From Castor canadensis (lineage: Eukaryota > Chordata > Mammalia > Rodentia > Castoridae): a stretch of DNA of 64,000 nt. The DNA lies in contig NC_133392.1 of assembly GCF_047511655.1 (NCBI RefSeq), positions 28,320,001 to 28,384,000 on the forward strand, written 5' to 3'. The position numbers and the translations under genes are program-made. Below are positions 12,000-22,932 of the stretch, one piece after another (within the stretch, counting starts at the first letter, position 1; each line of letters begins with the position of its first letter). A model generated the notes under the pieces. It worked only from the letters and a program-made list of their open reading frames with translations. It did not search any database and was not told the origin of the DNA.

Positions 12000-13085
12000 G
12001 AAGGAGACACAGATGAAAGGAGGTGTCTTTGGTACCCCAAGTCTGACTCTTCCACAAAGGTTCTGAGTCTGCCCATGCTGCCCCCACCATCCTGCTAAGA
12101 CGGAAGTAACAACCAGTTTGGGGTGAGAGGAAGGGATTTAATGATGGAAAAAATTCCCTGTCAGCAACAGAAACAGAGCCAGGCCCAGCCTCCACACCCT
12201 AGGGAAGGATGGTGGCAGGGGACAGGCTGGGGAAGAATGCTAGAGGTGCTCTCCTCCCAGCTGACCCAGGAAGCCCTGGGAGGCCCCTTCCTGCATTCCC
12301 ACACATAGGCCTCTCTTCCTCAGCCAACTCCAGCTGGCGGCCATCAGTACTGGGGGTTCCAAAGACCAGTGGCAGCTTTGGGGTTAAGTGATTTCCCCCT
12401 GCCCAGCCTATTCCAGTCCTGGCTCCCATCAGCTCCTTCTTCTTCCTCCTCTTCTTTGGTGACCTCTGGATAGTGTGGCTCTGCCTCTCCTTAGAACCTG
12501 AAGGTTGTCATGAGACACAGGGTAGGGTATGGGGGCTCTTTTGGGAGCTTGGCTGACAGCTGGGCTCAGGGACCCTCTGAGCCAAGCTAGACTGTGGAAT
12601 GTGGGGGAACACCCTTTCCTTCCCCCAGCCATTCTACCCACAGTCTACTGCTTCACAATTCCTGAAGAAAAGGAGCAGGGAGTGTCATCACCCTAGCTAA
12701 CACCTGAGGGGGCTCAGGAGGAGGCTGGAAGAAGCAGGGCAAAGTTTCTGGCTGGAAAAGGGCCCTGGGACATATCCCCTAAGCCCTAGTCTTCGTACAT
12801 CCCAAGACTTCACAGGAAATCAATTCTAAGTCCTGATGGTATGTGCCTCTATGTATGAGTATGAACATGCCTGTGTGTCTCTTTTTTTGTTTTGTTTTTG
12901 TTCATTTATTCACATGTGCATACATTGTTTGGGTCATTTCTCCACCCTGCCCCTCTCCCTGCCTGTGTGTCTCTGAAAAGTGTCTCATTGCCTGTTTGTC
13001 TGTCTACACGTCCTCTGGGTGAGTGTGTGAACACACACTTGAGGCTGGTTCCTACCTCAGGCCCTTCCTCCCCTGACTAACCCAG
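12000..13085. other. No recognised feature
   Basis: GC-rich non-coding-looking sequence. A short TTTTTGTTTTG tract at 12880-12960 may be an eroded repeat. Confidence 0.35.
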
Positions 13086-13089
13086 CCTT

Positions 13090-13265
13090 CCCCACAGCAA
13101 TCTTCCTCAGCCTTTAATCCCCTGTTTGCCGGAATCATCCCCTGAACTCATTGAGACTCCATTAATGAGCCCTGGCTACCCCGGGACAAGCCCCAAATTA
13201 ACCCTGCGGCTGACCCCGACATGGACACCTGTAATTAGGCCAGGATTGGCTGGGGCAGACAAGCC
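13090..13265. promoter_or_regulatory. Candidate enhancer island B
   Basis: Contains TTTAATCCCC (OTX/PITX-type TAATCC), CCATTAATGAG, AAATTAACC and TGTAATTAGG within 120 bases. It is repeat-free and has several CpGs retained inside otherwise CpG-poor DNA. Confidence 0.42.
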
Positions 13266-13570
13266 CTGGGGCTCAGTGGGGTGTGTGTAAGGCTGTGCTG
13301 GGACAGGGACCTAATGCCCAGGAATGCTCTAAAAGCAGTGCCTGGCTCCAGAGCAGCTGCCTGGCTCACCTCTAATACCTCACAAAGCCTCCAGATGGGC
13401 TGCAAGGGATTACCCAGGAGGGGTCCTGGAGAAGCACTGGGCAGCTCAGTTCAGCAGGCCCACCCTGCCAGCCCTGGGTTCAGGAGGCCTTTGGGTTTGC
13501 CTCCTTGGTCCAGGTCCTCTGCAGCTCAAAGCTGGTGCTCATAATGGCGCTGGTCAGTGTATCCCCCCCC

Positions 13571-13571
<1 letters not shown>

Positions 13572-13616
<45 letters not shown>
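13572..13616. repeat. (CA)n microsatellite
   Basis: About 22 uninterrupted CA units. Confidence 0.95.
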
Positions 13617-13618
<2 letters not shown>

Positions 13619-13954
13619 CTGGCCCTCCCTCCCCCAACTTGTTTTGTTTGCTTTGTGCAGCGGGTCCCAGTAGCTCCATCTGCATTAACCCTTGACCTCC
13701 CACTGTAACTCTCCTCCTCTCTGACAACTGTGTTTACCCAGTGGCTTTCCCAGGCACCAGGAAGAATTGCTCCTTTTCCCTCCAGCAGGCATCTCCCAGG
13801 GGGAAGCTGTGCTCCTTGTCCCATGCACACTCCTGGAGAATCCAGGAAGCAACCATTGCCCAGGAGTGTGTCTGAACCCAAGGAATGTGGTTACAGCTAA
13901 GCACTCAGGTGACAGCTTACCCAGGATTGACAGCGGGAGTAGGCTGGTGTAGTT

Positions 13955-14045
13955 TCTTTTTTGTTTGGTTGGTTTTTGGTTTTTGGTGCTGGGAACTGAA
14001 TTCAGGGCCTCAAGCATGTTAAGTTCAAGCCCTACCTCTGTACCT
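13955..14045 (-). mobile_element. ID-type SINE
   Basis: Antisense, with a T-rich tail, then GGTGCTGGGAACTGAATTCA and GGGCCTCAAGCATG. Confidence 0.7.
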
Positions 14046-14099
14046 TGTGCTGGCATCCCCATAGTCATCTTCATGTGTAATCTGGCCACATCTATCAAA

Positions 14100-14790
14100 G
14101 TTTTTCAACAAACATAATTATTTGACCTAGCAATTGCACTTCTAGGAATTTGTCTATATATTCATTGCAGCGTTGTAAGAGCTGAAGACTAGAAACAATT
14201 TAGGTTTCCAGCTAGAAGACAAGCTTGATAACTAAAACATAACCATACAATGGAACACTCACAGCGATTTAAGAGAGCAATGTGTATGTTCCCTTCTAGA
14301 ATGATCTTCAAGATATAAGGAGGGCAAAGTGCAGATAAAAAAGCATGGCATAAAACAGAGTACAATATGCCATCATTTTAGAGGTGGGAGAGAAGGAAAA
14401 TATGCAAGTAAGCATTCAAATATCTTTGAAAATATTTTGGAGAAGAGTATGGGATGCACCTGTAATCCTAGCACTTGGGAGGCTGAGGCAGGAGGATCAA
14501 GAATTGGAGGCCAACCTCAATTCTATGTAGTGAGAGTCTCAAAAAAAAAAAAAGGCTGGAGATGTGACTCAAGTGGTAGAGTGCCTACTTAGCAACTGTG
14601 AGGCCCTGAGTTCAATCCCCAATACCACCAAGAAAAAAAAAAGAGAGGGAAAAAATATCTTGTTTCAGGAGTCACAGTGATGGCCTGTAACTAAGGGCAT
14701 ACGTAGAGTGGGAGGGAGACAAAGTTCTACTGTTATACTCTTGTGTGCATCATGATTTAAAACAAAACAAAACACTGAACACATTTTACC
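14100..14790 (+). mobile_element. L1M-type 3' UTR fragment, split by a SINE
   Basis: Typical L1 tail text: CCTAGCAATTGCACTTCTAG, CCATACAATGGAACACTCA, then after the SINE GAGTGGGAGGGAGACAAAG. Confidence 0.65.
14448..14636 (+). mobile_element. B1+ID composite SINE
   Basis: CCTGTAATCCTAGCACTTGG (B1), A-run, then GGCTGGAGATGTGACTCAAG (ID), ending in ACCACCAAG and an A-tail. Confidence 0.88.
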
Positions 14791-14799
14791 TTTCAAAAG

Positions 14800-15262
14800 C
14801 AAATTTATTATGCATACCAAATTAAATTGCACGCATACCACTTTGACTCAATTATTCAATTTCTAAAACTCTAGTTTACAGAAATACACGAGGCACAAGA
14901 TAATACAAGAATGGACTATTATATAAATGACAAAATACTGCAAACGACCTAAATGCTCATCACTAGGTTTAAATAAATGATGGTGTATCCATGCTATAGA
15001 ATACTGAGTGGGCAGGAAAGACCAGAAAGACAAATGGAAGTGAAAGAAAGCAAATTGCAAAGCAATACAAAAATACCATTCCATGTATGAAAGAAAGAAG
15101 AAAAAAAAAGAGAACTTGTTTCTCCATATATATATATATTTATATATATATATATATATAATGTAAATGTATCCCTAAAACTCTGGAAAAATAACCATCA
15201 ACTCAGTGGTGGGTTTGTGGATAGCAGAGTCACTGATATGCTTCCCAATGTATAGAAGACAC
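14800..15262 (+). mobile_element. Second L1M-type 3' UTR fragment
   Basis: A second copy in the same order: TTCAATTTCTAAAACTC, AACGACCTAAATGCTCATC, CATGCTATAGAATACTGAG, a (TA)n stretch, then AAACTCTGGAAAAATAACC. Confidence 0.6.
15126..15161. repeat. (TA)n microsatellite
   Basis: About 17 TA units with one TTT interruption, inside the L1 tail. Confidence 0.9.
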
Positions 15263-15267
15263 ACTTC

Positions 15268-15350
15268 AGAGACTAAAGGAGGGGTTCAAGTAGTACAGCG
15301 CCTGCCTAGCAATCAGGAAACCCCGAGTTCAAACCCCAGAATGCCAAAGA
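15268..15350 (+). mobile_element. ID-type SINE
   Basis: GGTTCAAGTAGTACAGCGCC to GAGTTCAAACCCCAGAATGCC with an A-rich tail. Confidence 0.75.
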
Positions 15351-15924
15351 AAAAAGAAAACTTCATCAAGCATTCCTTGTTTAATTACAAAATAAAATAA
15401 GTAAAAACTGATTTAAAGAAAAAAGTAAGAGCTCCATAGTCTCCCACTAGTTTTCTCCCACCACAGAGTCTCTGGAACCCTTATGACCATGCTATTACCC
15501 ACATGTTGCAGAAGGGGAAGCTGAGGCTGAGAGGATTTCTGCAGCTACTTCAAGTTTATGCTGCACACAAACCACAGTCATGCTCCAAAGCTATTGCTTG
15601 TCTATGCCTGCTTGCCTCAGAACTGCCATTTCCTCTGTGTTCTGAGCCTCTTCAGGGTGTGGGTATTGGGCCTGCAGTTTATGACTTCTCTCCTGGACTT
15701 CTATGAACAGCACATATTCAGCCCCCTTCACTTCCTCTCCTCCTTACCTCCTTACCCCCTAGAGGATTTTCTGGGGACCCCAGCCAGAGGTGGGCTCTGG
15801 AAGCCAGTGCAGCTCCTGGCCTTGGCATGGCTGCCAGCTTCCCCATCACCTGCTCCTGTTCTGGCTCCTTCCTGCCAGCAAGAGTCCTCTGCCCGTTCCC
15901 CATCAACACTCCCTCTTCACCACA

Positions 15925-16075
15925 GAGCACCCCCTTAATTATACTTAATGGCAAAGACCATAAGAGCTTTATTAACTTTATTATGGACCCAATTAGCAGC
16001 TAATGCCCCATGACTACTGTCCCCCTCAATAATCCCATTAACCATAATGAAGCAGCCTTCTCCTCTTCCCTGCTG
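15925..16075. promoter_or_regulatory. Candidate enhancer island C
   Basis: Dense ATTA/TAAT cores: TTAATTATACTTAATGG, TTTATTAACTTTATTATGG, CAATTAGCAGCTAATG and CCATTAACCATAATG within 120 bases, bounded by GC-rich single-copy sequence. An AGATTAATCAGC motif follows at about 16200. Confidence 0.45.
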
Positions 16076-16517
16076 GGCACGGGCCGAAGGGACAGGGAAA
16101 TCCATCTTCCTGGGCCTGATTCTGCCCCCTCAGGCCCATTGGACACCAGCTCAGGCCCCACAGCTTCCCAGGGACCAGAGCTGGGCATGCTGAAGACAAA
16201 GATTAATCAGCAAGTATTTTGGTGCCAGCCACTTTCCCCCCCACACACCACACACACACACTCATATACACACAGCCTGGCTGATGTCCAAATAGCTCCT
16301 TTCTCAAAACAGGGGTGTACAATGCACACATCCCCCAAACGCGCTCCCATGTAAAACACCAATGTTCTCAAGGCTTGTCCAAGAATTCTTCAGAGCAGAG
16401 GATGTTCGAGTTGAAGGTCTTTGCCTGGGCTTGTCTCAGAGAGCAGGGAAGAACCAGGAGGAGAGGAAGGATAGTGTCTTTCCCCAAAGCCCACACCTTC
16501 CCTGCCCTGGCTAATCA

Positions 16518-16672
16518 CTTCAAGCATTTATTCAACACTCACGATGTGCCAACACAGCGCTAGGCCCTCTCTGCCACGTCATTTAGCCATCACTACAACC
16601 CAAGAAAGGAAGTGTATTTCTCCCAAATTACAGATAAAGAAACTGAGGTACAGATAAATGACCAGTTTTGGA
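16518..16672 (-). mobile_element. MIR SINE
   Basis: Antisense MIR: CATTTATTCAACACTCACG, ATTACAGATAAAGAAACTGA. Confidence 0.75.
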
Positions 16673-17045
16673 AGTAAACGTTCTATGTGATTTGCTTTAA
16701 AAGACCTCCCCTCTTTCCTTCCTGGCAACCCACCTTTCCCTGTCCTAAGAAAAAGAGGCGGAAATCACAAAGAGAAGGTTGTCCTTTGCTTACAGATGTC
16801 AAGGCACAGACACCACGGGAGGAGCAATCAATGGTGATCATGATATGACAAGACAACTTGGACTCTGATTCCATATCAACCTTGATGAAGGTAAAAGGAC
16901 TAGAAACCAGAAGATACCTCCATCTCTGAAAGAGGACCTGACTGCAGGTCTTGTGTGAATAAGGCCAGAGGGATGGGAAGGAGTGAGCAGAAAGCAGCCA
17001 TGGCAGGTTAGAACTCCCAGCTGTACCACAATGATCAAAACCTTA

Positions 17046-17125
17046 AGTCTGGAGTTGGGGAGGCAACTCAGTGATAGAGTGCTTACATTCACTAGGCCTT
17101 GGGTGCCATCCCCAGCATGCCAAAA
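17046..17125 (+). mobile_element. ID SINE
   Basis: GGAGTTGGGGAGGCAACTCA, GTGATAGAGTGCTTAC and CATCCCCAGCATGCC, running into the purine repeat that follows. Confidence 0.8.
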
Positions 17126-17165
17126 AGAAAAGAAAAAAAAGGAAAAGGAAAAGAAAAGAAAGAGG

Positions 17166-17228
<63 letters not shown>

Positions 17229-17256
17229 AGAAAGAAAGAAAGAAATGAAAGAAAAT
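17126..17256. repeat. Purine tract with (GA)n
   Basis: (AAAG)n/(GA)n; about 26 GA units at 17171-17222, probably grown from the SINE tail. Confidence 0.92.
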
Positions 17257-18185
17257 GAAAACCTTAAGACTGAGGACTGGCTCCTGAGAGTGTCTCTCCA
17301 ACCATTGCCAATTCAAGCACAAGAACCACCTCAAGATGGCGCAGGGGGCAGTGGTTACCCACACAAAGTCTCCAGAAACTTGGCCACTTTGACCCAATAT
17401 TGGTCCCGGATAAGGAATGAACACCAAGACTGACAGGGAAAATCAGTGGCTGCTCTGAGCAAGGGGGCGGGGCTCAGGAAAGGAGACCCTTGAACTCTTG
17501 CTTGGAAAGAAACTCCCAGTTCCCGCTCCCCATCCCCTGGCAGGCCCAGCCTGGAAGCAGCCACTTGAAATGGGCTCCAGGGAGCCTGGGAGAAAGTCTG
17601 CTCTGGCTCCAGCCTCCAACTGCTGATGCCCCAACTAGACCCACTTCCCCACTCCCCCTTGGCCCAGCCCAGTGGGGGTCAGGAAGTGAGAGGGAGAGCC
17701 TTCTCTCCAGAGCCCTTCACTTCAGAATTCATCCCAGTGCAACACACACCCAGAATGGCACCCCTCCAATTGCTCCATCCCTGGGGGAGATGGGCAGTGC
17801 AGGCAAGTCAGCACCTTCTCTTTTCCCAAGAGCCTATGCGGTCTGGGGGTGTGTGGCAAATGCTACTCCCTGGGGTTACTCCAGGGCAGGGCACTGTGGA
17901 GCCTCCCCTGGTGGGGCCCCCACTCTTCCCTTTGCCTTGAATGAGTGTTCTCTGACACAGGCCCCCCACCCCACCCTCTGAACAAACAGCAGTACCGCCC
18001 TCCCCACCCTCCACACACCCAGAGGGATCTGGTACCTAGGTAACCTCAGCTGGGAATGTCCAAAATCAACCAGCAGAGAGCACTGGGGAATGCTGGTAGA
18101 GGATGGGATTAGCGTGGGGCAAGTGAAATCTGGGGGCCAGAGGGAAAGTTAGCTTATTCTAAGAGTCCACTAGGGGAGCACTGTC
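17257..18185. other. No recognised feature
   Basis: GC-rich, single-copy-looking. The 163-codon frame at 17490-17981 is biased by composition and has no domain. Confidence 0.35.
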
Positions 18186-18360
18186 TCCTGCCTGTGTGAG
18201 TTTCAAGAGGTTTCTCGATCTCTGAATCTCAGATTTTGATCTGTAAAATGAGGCTGAAAATAGAGCCTGCTTCATAGGGCTTTTTGTGAATGCTAACCTA
18301 GCAATGCACATGAAACTGTTATCAAGCCCTCACCATTAGAACACAGTGAATGAGAGTTAT
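18186..18360 (+). mobile_element. MIR SINE
   Basis: Sense MIR: TTTTGATCTGTAAAATGAGG, CATAGGGCTTTTTGTGAATG. Confidence 0.75.
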
Positions 18361-18442
18361 TGCTATAGTATTGTTGTCTGCGGGGAGAGGGTGGTCTCTA
18401 GACTGGCAATAATAATGAGAGTAAGAATAGGTAACATTGTTA

Positions 18443-18562
18443 GGGCCAGGTGTAGTGATGCACACCTGTAATCCCAGCACTCAGGAGACTGAGGCAAGGG
18501 GGTTGCAAGTTCAAGGCCAGCCTGGACTACACAGTGAAATCCTACCTCAAAAAAAAAAAATA
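18443..18562 (+). mobile_element. B1 SINE
   Basis: Complete 7SL-derived B1: GGCCAGGTGTAGTGATGCAC, CCTGTAATCCCAGCACTCAG, GCCAGCCTGGACTACACAG and an A-tail. Confidence 0.92.
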
Positions 18563-18770
18563 GATAGGCATTGTTAGACTACTGCAAGGACCATAGCCTC
18601 CTCAACTAGTCCTGTGCCTGGTTCTGACTAAGAAAGGAGTGAAAGGCACCTGCTCACCTTAGCCCTCCAAGGTCCCCACTACTTGTGCCCATCCTGGCAA
18701 GACCATTTCAGAGGACTAATGAGGTCCTGGCTCACTCCCAGGAAACCCTAAAGGAGTGTCTTCTTATCTT

Positions 18771-18773
<3 letters not shown>

Positions 18774-18804
<31 letters not shown>

Positions 18805-18833
18805 ACTACACTCACACACACACACACACACCC
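18774..18833. repeat. Compound (CA)n microsatellite
   Basis: Two CA arrays separated by CCACTACACT. Confidence 0.92.
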
Positions 18834-19539
18834 CACAATCTTCTTTCTCCCTCTTCCTTTCCCTGGAGCTAGGAGAAAAAGACATCAGTATTTGAAGGAT
18901 GTGAAAATTAGCTGGAGCTGAGAGAGGTGTCAACTTCAAGGCAGTGCCCCCACTCCACCCCTTCTCTGCCCTAAGGATGGTGTTTTCACAAGTCTCTGCA
19001 GGGAGACCCCAGCCCCACCCCCAGGTGCGGACTGACACTGTCAGGCAGGAGCAGAATGAAGAGGAGGAGATGAGATGGCTTGCCAGGAAGAGCAGTGCCC
19101 CAGCCCAGGGGACTGTGCCAGGAACAGGGCCCCCAGCCACCCCACCCTGAGCTCCAATTTGTGGCCAGAAGGGTAAGTGCTCAGAAGAGGGGTCACTCTG
19201 ACCTTCTGGACCTCAGTTTCCTTGGCCAGAACTGAGAATGTCAGGGGCTGAACCAGCTGGTGGCATACTACAATGCTTCCCAGGATGTGGGAGGACCTAG
19301 GACAGTGTCCTTTATCCAAAATACTTTCCCAACACTACTTGTGACCTGTCTGAAGGTCTCCTTGGAGCTGGGGTTTGCTGTACTTTCCAGGAGGGGTCAA
19401 ACTGTGCAATGGATGGGCGCTCCGGGAGGGAAGGTCTTGTCCTGTCTCTGTCATCGTTAACAGCCACAATTATTATTATTTGGAGAGATGGGCTGGAGGT
19501 GGTCAGGGACACGGTTGGGGTGAATGAAATGAAGGAGTA

Positions 19540-19700
19540 CTCCATACGTGCCGTCTCGCCAGGTTAATACTCCTGCCTGTCGGCCTGACAGCTGCAAGAT
19601 TGATTACCCAGGCCTCCCGCTCTTTATAACTCGATCAGTCGAATTAATCTCTGGCTGTCGGCCCATCTGATGCCTGAATCACAAATTTAATTTGGAGGTG
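19540..19700. promoter_or_regulatory. Candidate enhancer island D
   Basis: Contains CCTGTCGGCCTGACAG (an inverted TGACAG-type pair), TTGATTACC, CTTTATAAC, GAATTAATC and AAATTTAATT. CTGTCGGCC occurs twice (19577, 19655). TALE (MEIS/PBX) plus homeodomain content with retained CpGs suggests a developmental element. Confidence 0.45.
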
Positions 19701-19865
19701 TACAGCTCCTCCCCCATCCCATCTCTCCTCCTTCCTGTAGTCTCCCCCTTCCTCATTGCTTGTCCGACTTCCTCCTTCCTTTTCCACTCCCTTTTCTCCC
19801 CTTTCTGCCCATCCCTCTTGCTCCAAGTTTTCCTATTCCTCCTGCTCTCCTTCCCTTCTGGCAGC
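19700..19865. repeat. Polypyrimidine tract
   Basis: About 160 bases of mostly C and T, directly next to island D. Shorter ones occur at about 25610-25720 and 26000-26085. Confidence 0.6.
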
Positions 19866-20039
19866 CTCTCAGGACCCTCCTGGGGCAGCAGGTGGAGTAG
19901 GAGGAGGGAAAGGGGAGAGGGCACTGGGTGTCCCTGAGTCAGCAGCCCCTCTGCCCAGGCCAGGGGAGGGGTCATGTCCCCCCACCCACTGGAGGAGGCA
20001 CCCACCCTGGTGAGCTCCACCCTAAATGGAGAAAGAGGC

Positions 20040-20210
20040 TTAGCTGACACTAAGTAAGACATATTAATGTACTAAAGACTTAATGAAGCTGGGGGGGGTG
20101 TGTGAGGGGTGGAAAGTGCTTGCTTTATTAGTTTATGGCCGATTAATGGGGACGCCATTACTGTGATGGAGATGGATTGCTGCTGTCAGCAGTCTGGGCT
20201 GAGGGCCGGC
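20040..20210. promoter_or_regulatory. Candidate enhancer island E
   Basis: Contains ATATTAATGTAC, CTTAATGAAGC, CTTTATTAGTTTATGG, CCGATTAATGGGG and CGCCATTACTG, followed by CTGCTGTCAGCAG (a short palindrome around TGTCA). Repeat-free. Confidence 0.43.
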
Positions 20211-20214
20211 CGAC

Positions 20215-21160
20215 GCTCCTTTCCTCGGGTGGTGGGTGCCCCGAACAGAGTCAGAGAGAACTTCATTAGAAGCATCCACAGGATCCCACCTGGGGTGAGA
20301 GCAGAGGCTCAGCTCAAAGCCTTGGGGAGGAATGCCAAAGAGTCAATGCTGGGAGCTGATATCCGTTGGGAAGTCACCCATCCAAAAGCAGCAGCAGGGT
20401 AGTGAGGTCGCCCAGCACTGGACTTGCACCCATCTGAAGCTTGATAGTCACCTGTGAATCTGGAGAGAGGAATATGATGAAGCAGAATAAGCAAGACCCA
20501 CTTGATCCACCTGCAACCCTCTCCAGAATGAAGGTAGAGAAGAGCAAGGGAAGTGAGCCCCATTCTTCCATCCTTTCTCAGAAGGACACTAGGTGTTGTG
20601 ACACTAGGTCCATTAGCCCAGAAGTTGGGCAATACAACAGGCTGCCACCCAGCACTACAGTCCCCAGCACTCTACACTCCCTAAACAAAATGGAGGTGAA
20701 AACTGCCTTGCCTCAGCTACCTTCTGACTGCTGGCCCCCAGGAAGCCAATGGGAAGTAGTGACGTGGAGACAGGATCTAGTGGGTGAGGGGTGAGCCATG
20801 GGGGATGGTGAACAGATGCTTTCTAGCCCTTAGGCCTTCTCAGGACTGGGGGACAGGAGATCCCAGTCATTGGGTAAGCCCACCTAAGCACATCTTGGTG
20901 ACTTCCCCATCCCCTCAGCTCCTTCTCATCTCTGTACCCTCTACGACCTTGTTTCTACCAAGAGGGAGAAGCAAGGGCTGGATCCAACTCAGTGGTACTC
21001 CAAGGGGCCTCTTTCTATTGAGAAGCCTTCAGATGGCCCCAGACCTCAGTCCCTTCTATGAGCTCATGTCTGCCGGGAGCATGTGACATTTTAGCATGAC
21101 TATTTTGATGCAGTGACATTAAACTTAGTTCAGATTTTTTAAAAATTAATAAGCAATGTT
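20215..21160. other. No recognised feature
   Basis: Single-copy-looking DNA between island E and a SINE. No exon was recognised. The 3' end of TLX1NB would be expected somewhere here by synteny but cannot be identified. Confidence 0.35.
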
Positions 21161-21161
21161 C

Positions 21162-21348
21162 AGCCGGGCCCCAGTGGTTCCATGCCTGTAATCCTAGATA
21201 CTTAAGAGGCAGAGATCAGGAGGATCACGGTTCAAAGCCAGCCCAGGCAAATAATTCCATGAGATCCTATCTTGAAAAAAAACCTTCACAAAAAAGGGCG
21301 GGTGTAGGCCCTGAGTTCAGGCCCCAGTACAAAAAAAAAAAAAAAAGT
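21162..21348 (+). mobile_element. B1+ID composite SINE, ID part deleted
   Basis: B1 unit (CATGCCTGTAATCCTAGATA) then a shortened ID unit that jumps from GGGCGGGTGTAGG to CCCTGAGTTCAGGCCCCAGT. Confidence 0.82.
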
Positions 21349-21814
21349 CTTAACAAGTGATGTTCAAACAGATACTCCTCAGCTCCTCTCTAACCCCTCC
21401 CAGTCCAAACTCCATCCTGGAGAGGCAACAAGGATGAAAAGAGATTCCAGGATGAATCAACAGCCTGTTGACCAAGGTACATAGTACTAAAAAGACAGTC
21501 TTGCATTTCCACACAGGTAAAATAACTGTGACAAAATGACTGAGCCAAAATGTCCCCTTTTCCTCACCATGTGTGATTCTCTGTGGATCCATGTGCCCCA
21601 CATGGGCTGTGTTAACACGTAGAGTGCCAGCCCATGGGTCATGACCATACCTATGTGTGTTTGGGTGTCCATCTGCATCACAAAGTGGATACTCCCTACT
21701 GGGCACTAAGGTTGCTGCTCTATGCCTACTCCGGTCAAGACCCTACCATCACGCCAGGGGTCACCACCCAGGCACACTCCCCAAGGTGGGAACTACCTGC
21801 TTAGCCTAACTGGG

Positions 21815-22035
21815 AAATAAATACCCTGTTTTTGAGAATAATTTAATTATTGGCTCCTGTGGACTAGTGGGTAATTAAATTCCGTTGCTCCCAAAGTAAT
21901 TAATTGCTATGCAAATAGTAATGCCCTCTGCTTTGGAGAGGAGGATCCCGGCCTGGGTTTGCCCTGCAATTAGAAGCTAATAATTACCCTGTCAGTTCCC
22001 AGCTTCTGCTGGGTAATTACCTGCTGAAGCCCCAC
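21815..22035. promoter_or_regulatory. Candidate enhancer island F with POU octamer
   Basis: At least six TAATTA-class cores lie within 200 bases: TTTAATTATT, GGTAATTAAATT, AGTAATTAATTG, GCAATTAG, CTAATAATTACC and GGTAATTACC. A perfect octamer ATGCAAAT is at 21909-21916, directly next to TAATTAATTG, forming a POU-homeodomain composite. Confidence 0.5.
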
Positions 22036-22479
22036 TGGTCACTGAGGCCATTCCCATCACCTGCTGCTATAGTTCTGGCTCTGGTGTCCCCAAAAGCCAG
22101 AGCAGGGGATTCCCCAGGGCACTGGTTAATCTTAATGTCCTTCCATCCTGCACCATGCCCACAAATTCCAGAAGCCTCATAGAGACACCCTTACTTCTGA
22201 TCAAGGAAAACTAGGGACAGGTCCTCCCTAGCCTCTCTTTGCTAAGGGAAGAGGTGGTGTAGAATTCCTGTCAGGTAGGTTCAACTGGCCTACATTAAAT
22301 GCTTTGGATGTGTCAGGAAGTTTCCCAAAGAGAATCTGTTAAATGTCATGATAATCTACCCACCCGACCTGTTTTGTTTTGCTTTTGGTATCAACTGGGC
22401 AGGCTAAGCAATGAGATAAACTGAAAGGAGGGCAGACGCATTGTGTAACTTACACACACCTTCTCCTGGTTATTCAACA

Positions 22480-22855
22480 CGCACTAATCTAAATCCTGCT
22501 GTAAAGGATTTTGAAGATGTTATCAAAGTCCCTAATCAGTTGACTTTAGGGAGATTATCTTCCATGGACCTGAGCTAATCAGGTGAGCCTTTAAAAGGGT
22601 CTGTGCTTTTCCTTATGAAGGAGACTCCAGATAGCATCTGGATCTTTGCTGGCTCTCCCCTTGCTAGGTTTTCCAAGCCTGGTTGCCTGTGGACAATAGG
22701 TTGGTCAGTGCCCATGGTTTTCTGGCTCGTTCCTGAACATTTCTTTCTCACTCTCTGCCCTACAGAGTTCAGACCTGTTTGGCCAACTCCTGCAATTGAA
22801 TAAGCCAATTCCTTGATATTTTAATAGATTTTGAATTTCCTCGGTATTTTAATAG
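22480..22855 (+). mobile_element. Ancient LTR-like fragment
   Basis: CTTTAGGGAGATTATCTTCC, GGTGAGCCTTTAAAAGGGTC and TAAGCCAATTCCTTGATATT recall MaLR/ERVL-type LTRs. Decayed, with no coding capacity. The family is uncertain. Confidence 0.4.
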
Positions 22856-22932
22856 ATTTTTTTGGTGTGGTGATGGGAACCAAACCCAGGGCTAGACAGG
22901 TGCTTTACCACTGAGATATATCCCCAGCCCTT
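22856..22932 (-). mobile_element. ID SINE
   Basis: Antisense: GATGGGAACCAAACCCAGG, GGTGCTTTACCACTGAGATA, TATCCCCAGCCC. Confidence 0.82.

Noticed and set aside
13572-13616. Evenly repeated sequence as a possible CRISPR-like array
   Set aside because: It is a plain dinucleotide microsatellite in a mammalian genome; no spacers exist.
17126-17256. Long Glu/Arg/Lys-rich frames over (GA)n arrays (also 50668-50733)
   Set aside because: Translated microsatellite, not protein-coding.
20215-21160. Expected 3' part of TLX1NB by synteny
   Set aside because: The human neighbour predicts it in the left part of the window, but no exon could be recognised from sequence alone.
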